Positions 62,961 to 64,000 of a DNA stretch of 64,000 nt are shown piece by piece (position 1 is the stretch's first letter; every line of letters begins with the position of its first letter). The position numbers were made by a program, and so were the translations under genes. The DNA lies in assembly GCF_023343835.1 (NCBI RefSeq), contig NC_064443.1:3596001-3660000 (forward strand). Direction: 5' to 3'. This DNA comes from Lagopus muta. Taxonomy: Eukaryota > Chordata > Aves > Galliformes > Phasianidae. A model generated the notes under the pieces. That model did not search any database, was not told the origin of the DNA, and saw nothing but the letters and a program-made list of their open reading frames with translations.

Positions 62961-64000
62961 GGGTCATCTTGCAGTAGGAAAGAATACCATATCATGATTA
63001 CTGGGCCTCGTAAAAGCTGTTTCCTCAAACTTGACCAGAATTAGCTTGAGAATAATCCTTCTGGTGCTGCTTTGGACCTTCAGTAGGCTGCTTTTCGTCT
63101 GCCCTGACCAGTATTTTTGTTTCTGGTGACATCAAAACAAGAAAAAGAAGGGGAGAAAAGGAAAAGATTGTGATATCTCAGTACTCTGCTTCTGTTTGAG
63201 GATAGAGATGATTCATCAGGCTTATTTCCTTTCATCTGCTTTGTTTTTCTGTTCTGTATCAAGAAAGCGCTGGAACTCTTTAAAAATAGAGAAAGAACAA
63301 TAAACATCAAATCTTAAGGAAGGTGGTTGAACTGAAATACCTCCAAGCATGCTCTGACTGGGGCTGCTGTTCCAGACAGCTCAATGGCTCCTTTTTTCTC
63401 TTCCTCATACTTTTCCCATGTTTGTTTGCTTCCTTGATAAATATACATCCCCTCATGAGCTCCACATCAGAATTCTCATCAGTGATTGACTGAATGTGAA
63501 CGCAGGAGATATGGTTATACCCTCTGATTATTTTTTTTTTTCCTCTTTTCCTTAACTAGAGGATGCAAAATCAACCGGCGCATGGCTGAGCGCTGCATTT
63601 GGGCATAGTGATTACAGTAGTTATAACATGCAGTAGTACGTTTCTGGACTGCAGGATCCATTATGTACAGGGGGTGGAACAGCTAGAACAAGTGTATTGA
63701 ACTTAGTTTGGAAAAGTATCTTTGCATTATATTCTTGGAGATGTTGCAACTGTTTTTCTGGTGCATTGGAAGCCTGTATAAGGAAAATAGTTTTACCTTG
63801 TTACAGAGAAACAACTGAACCAGCCTTGTGAGAATGGGGAGAAGTAAATACTTTCTGAAATGTGGAGTTTTAGTACGTGCCCAATGAATGTTGAGATTAC
63901 TTTGGGGGAACTTGAGTCTGTTCTCCAGTGATCCTGACTCTGTGGTCCAGGGAGGCGTTGTGCTTTGGTGGTAAAAAGTACCACGATAGTCCTTGGTAGC
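62961..64000. other. Non-coding stretch with one strong acceptor
   Basis: A polypyrimidine tract of about 25 bases ends in aactag at 63559. The following 45 bases hold three CpGs (accggcgcatggctgagcgc) and a 24-codon open frame starting DAKSTGAW, then a stop. No donor was found. Nothing else was recognised. Confidence 0.35.

Noticed and set aside
1..64000. CRISPR arrays, tRNA or rRNA genes, bacterial operons, integrative elements
   Set aside because: No regularly spaced repeats, cloverleaf-type sequence, rRNA-like blocks or ribosome binding sites were found; the window is vertebrate nuclear DNA.

Overview
This is vertebrate, almost certainly avian, nuclear DNA. The evidence is at least six CR1 LINE fragments, several ending in the CR1-type tail built on 'attctatgattctatg' or 'attctgtgattctgtg', a decayed gammaretrovirus-like endogenous retrovirus, a sharp CpG island in an otherwise A+T-rich background, and many homopolymer tracts. 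A galliform such as chicken is likely, but I cannot fix the species. No long open reading frame (longest 188 codons) resembles a known protein. Nothing looks bacterial: no operons, ribosome binding sites, CRISPR arrays or tRNAs were seen.

Layout. 1-3.8 kb: a broken endogenous retrovirus on the + strand (RNase H and integrase, then an Env transmembrane region with a CX6CC motif), with LTR-like pieces upstream that do not fit one intact provirus. 4.85-5.10 kb: a strong CpG island with a CTCF-like site, the best promoter in the window. 5.2-64 kb: A+T-rich sequence that reads as one very long intron or intergenic tract, with CR1 fragments at 5.9, 7.5, 10.4-11.1, 21.7, 36.2-37.6 (two fragments in opposite orientation) and 49.6-49.9 kb.

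Possible gene content. I marked short + strand segments bounded by good-looking 3' and 5' splice sites (6.87, 9.66, 15.4, 21.17, 24.36, 27.46, 46.96, 50.4 and 55.18 kb), plus a TATA-type promoter with a possible first exon at 8.93-9.03 kb. Pseudo-exons of this quality are common in introns, so all are hypotheses. One reading is that the CpG island starts a + strand gene whose main exons lie beyond the right edge. I searched the - strand for splice pairs less thoroughly.

The most distinctive regulatory signal is five alternating TTC/GAA units at 14.82 kb, a heat shock element matching the HSF trimer-binding pattern, inside a local G+C-richer block. I found no convincing undescribed biological system. 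The observations worth testing are the heat shock element, the CpG island with its CTCF-like site, the TATA/first-exon candidate and the short exon candidates.
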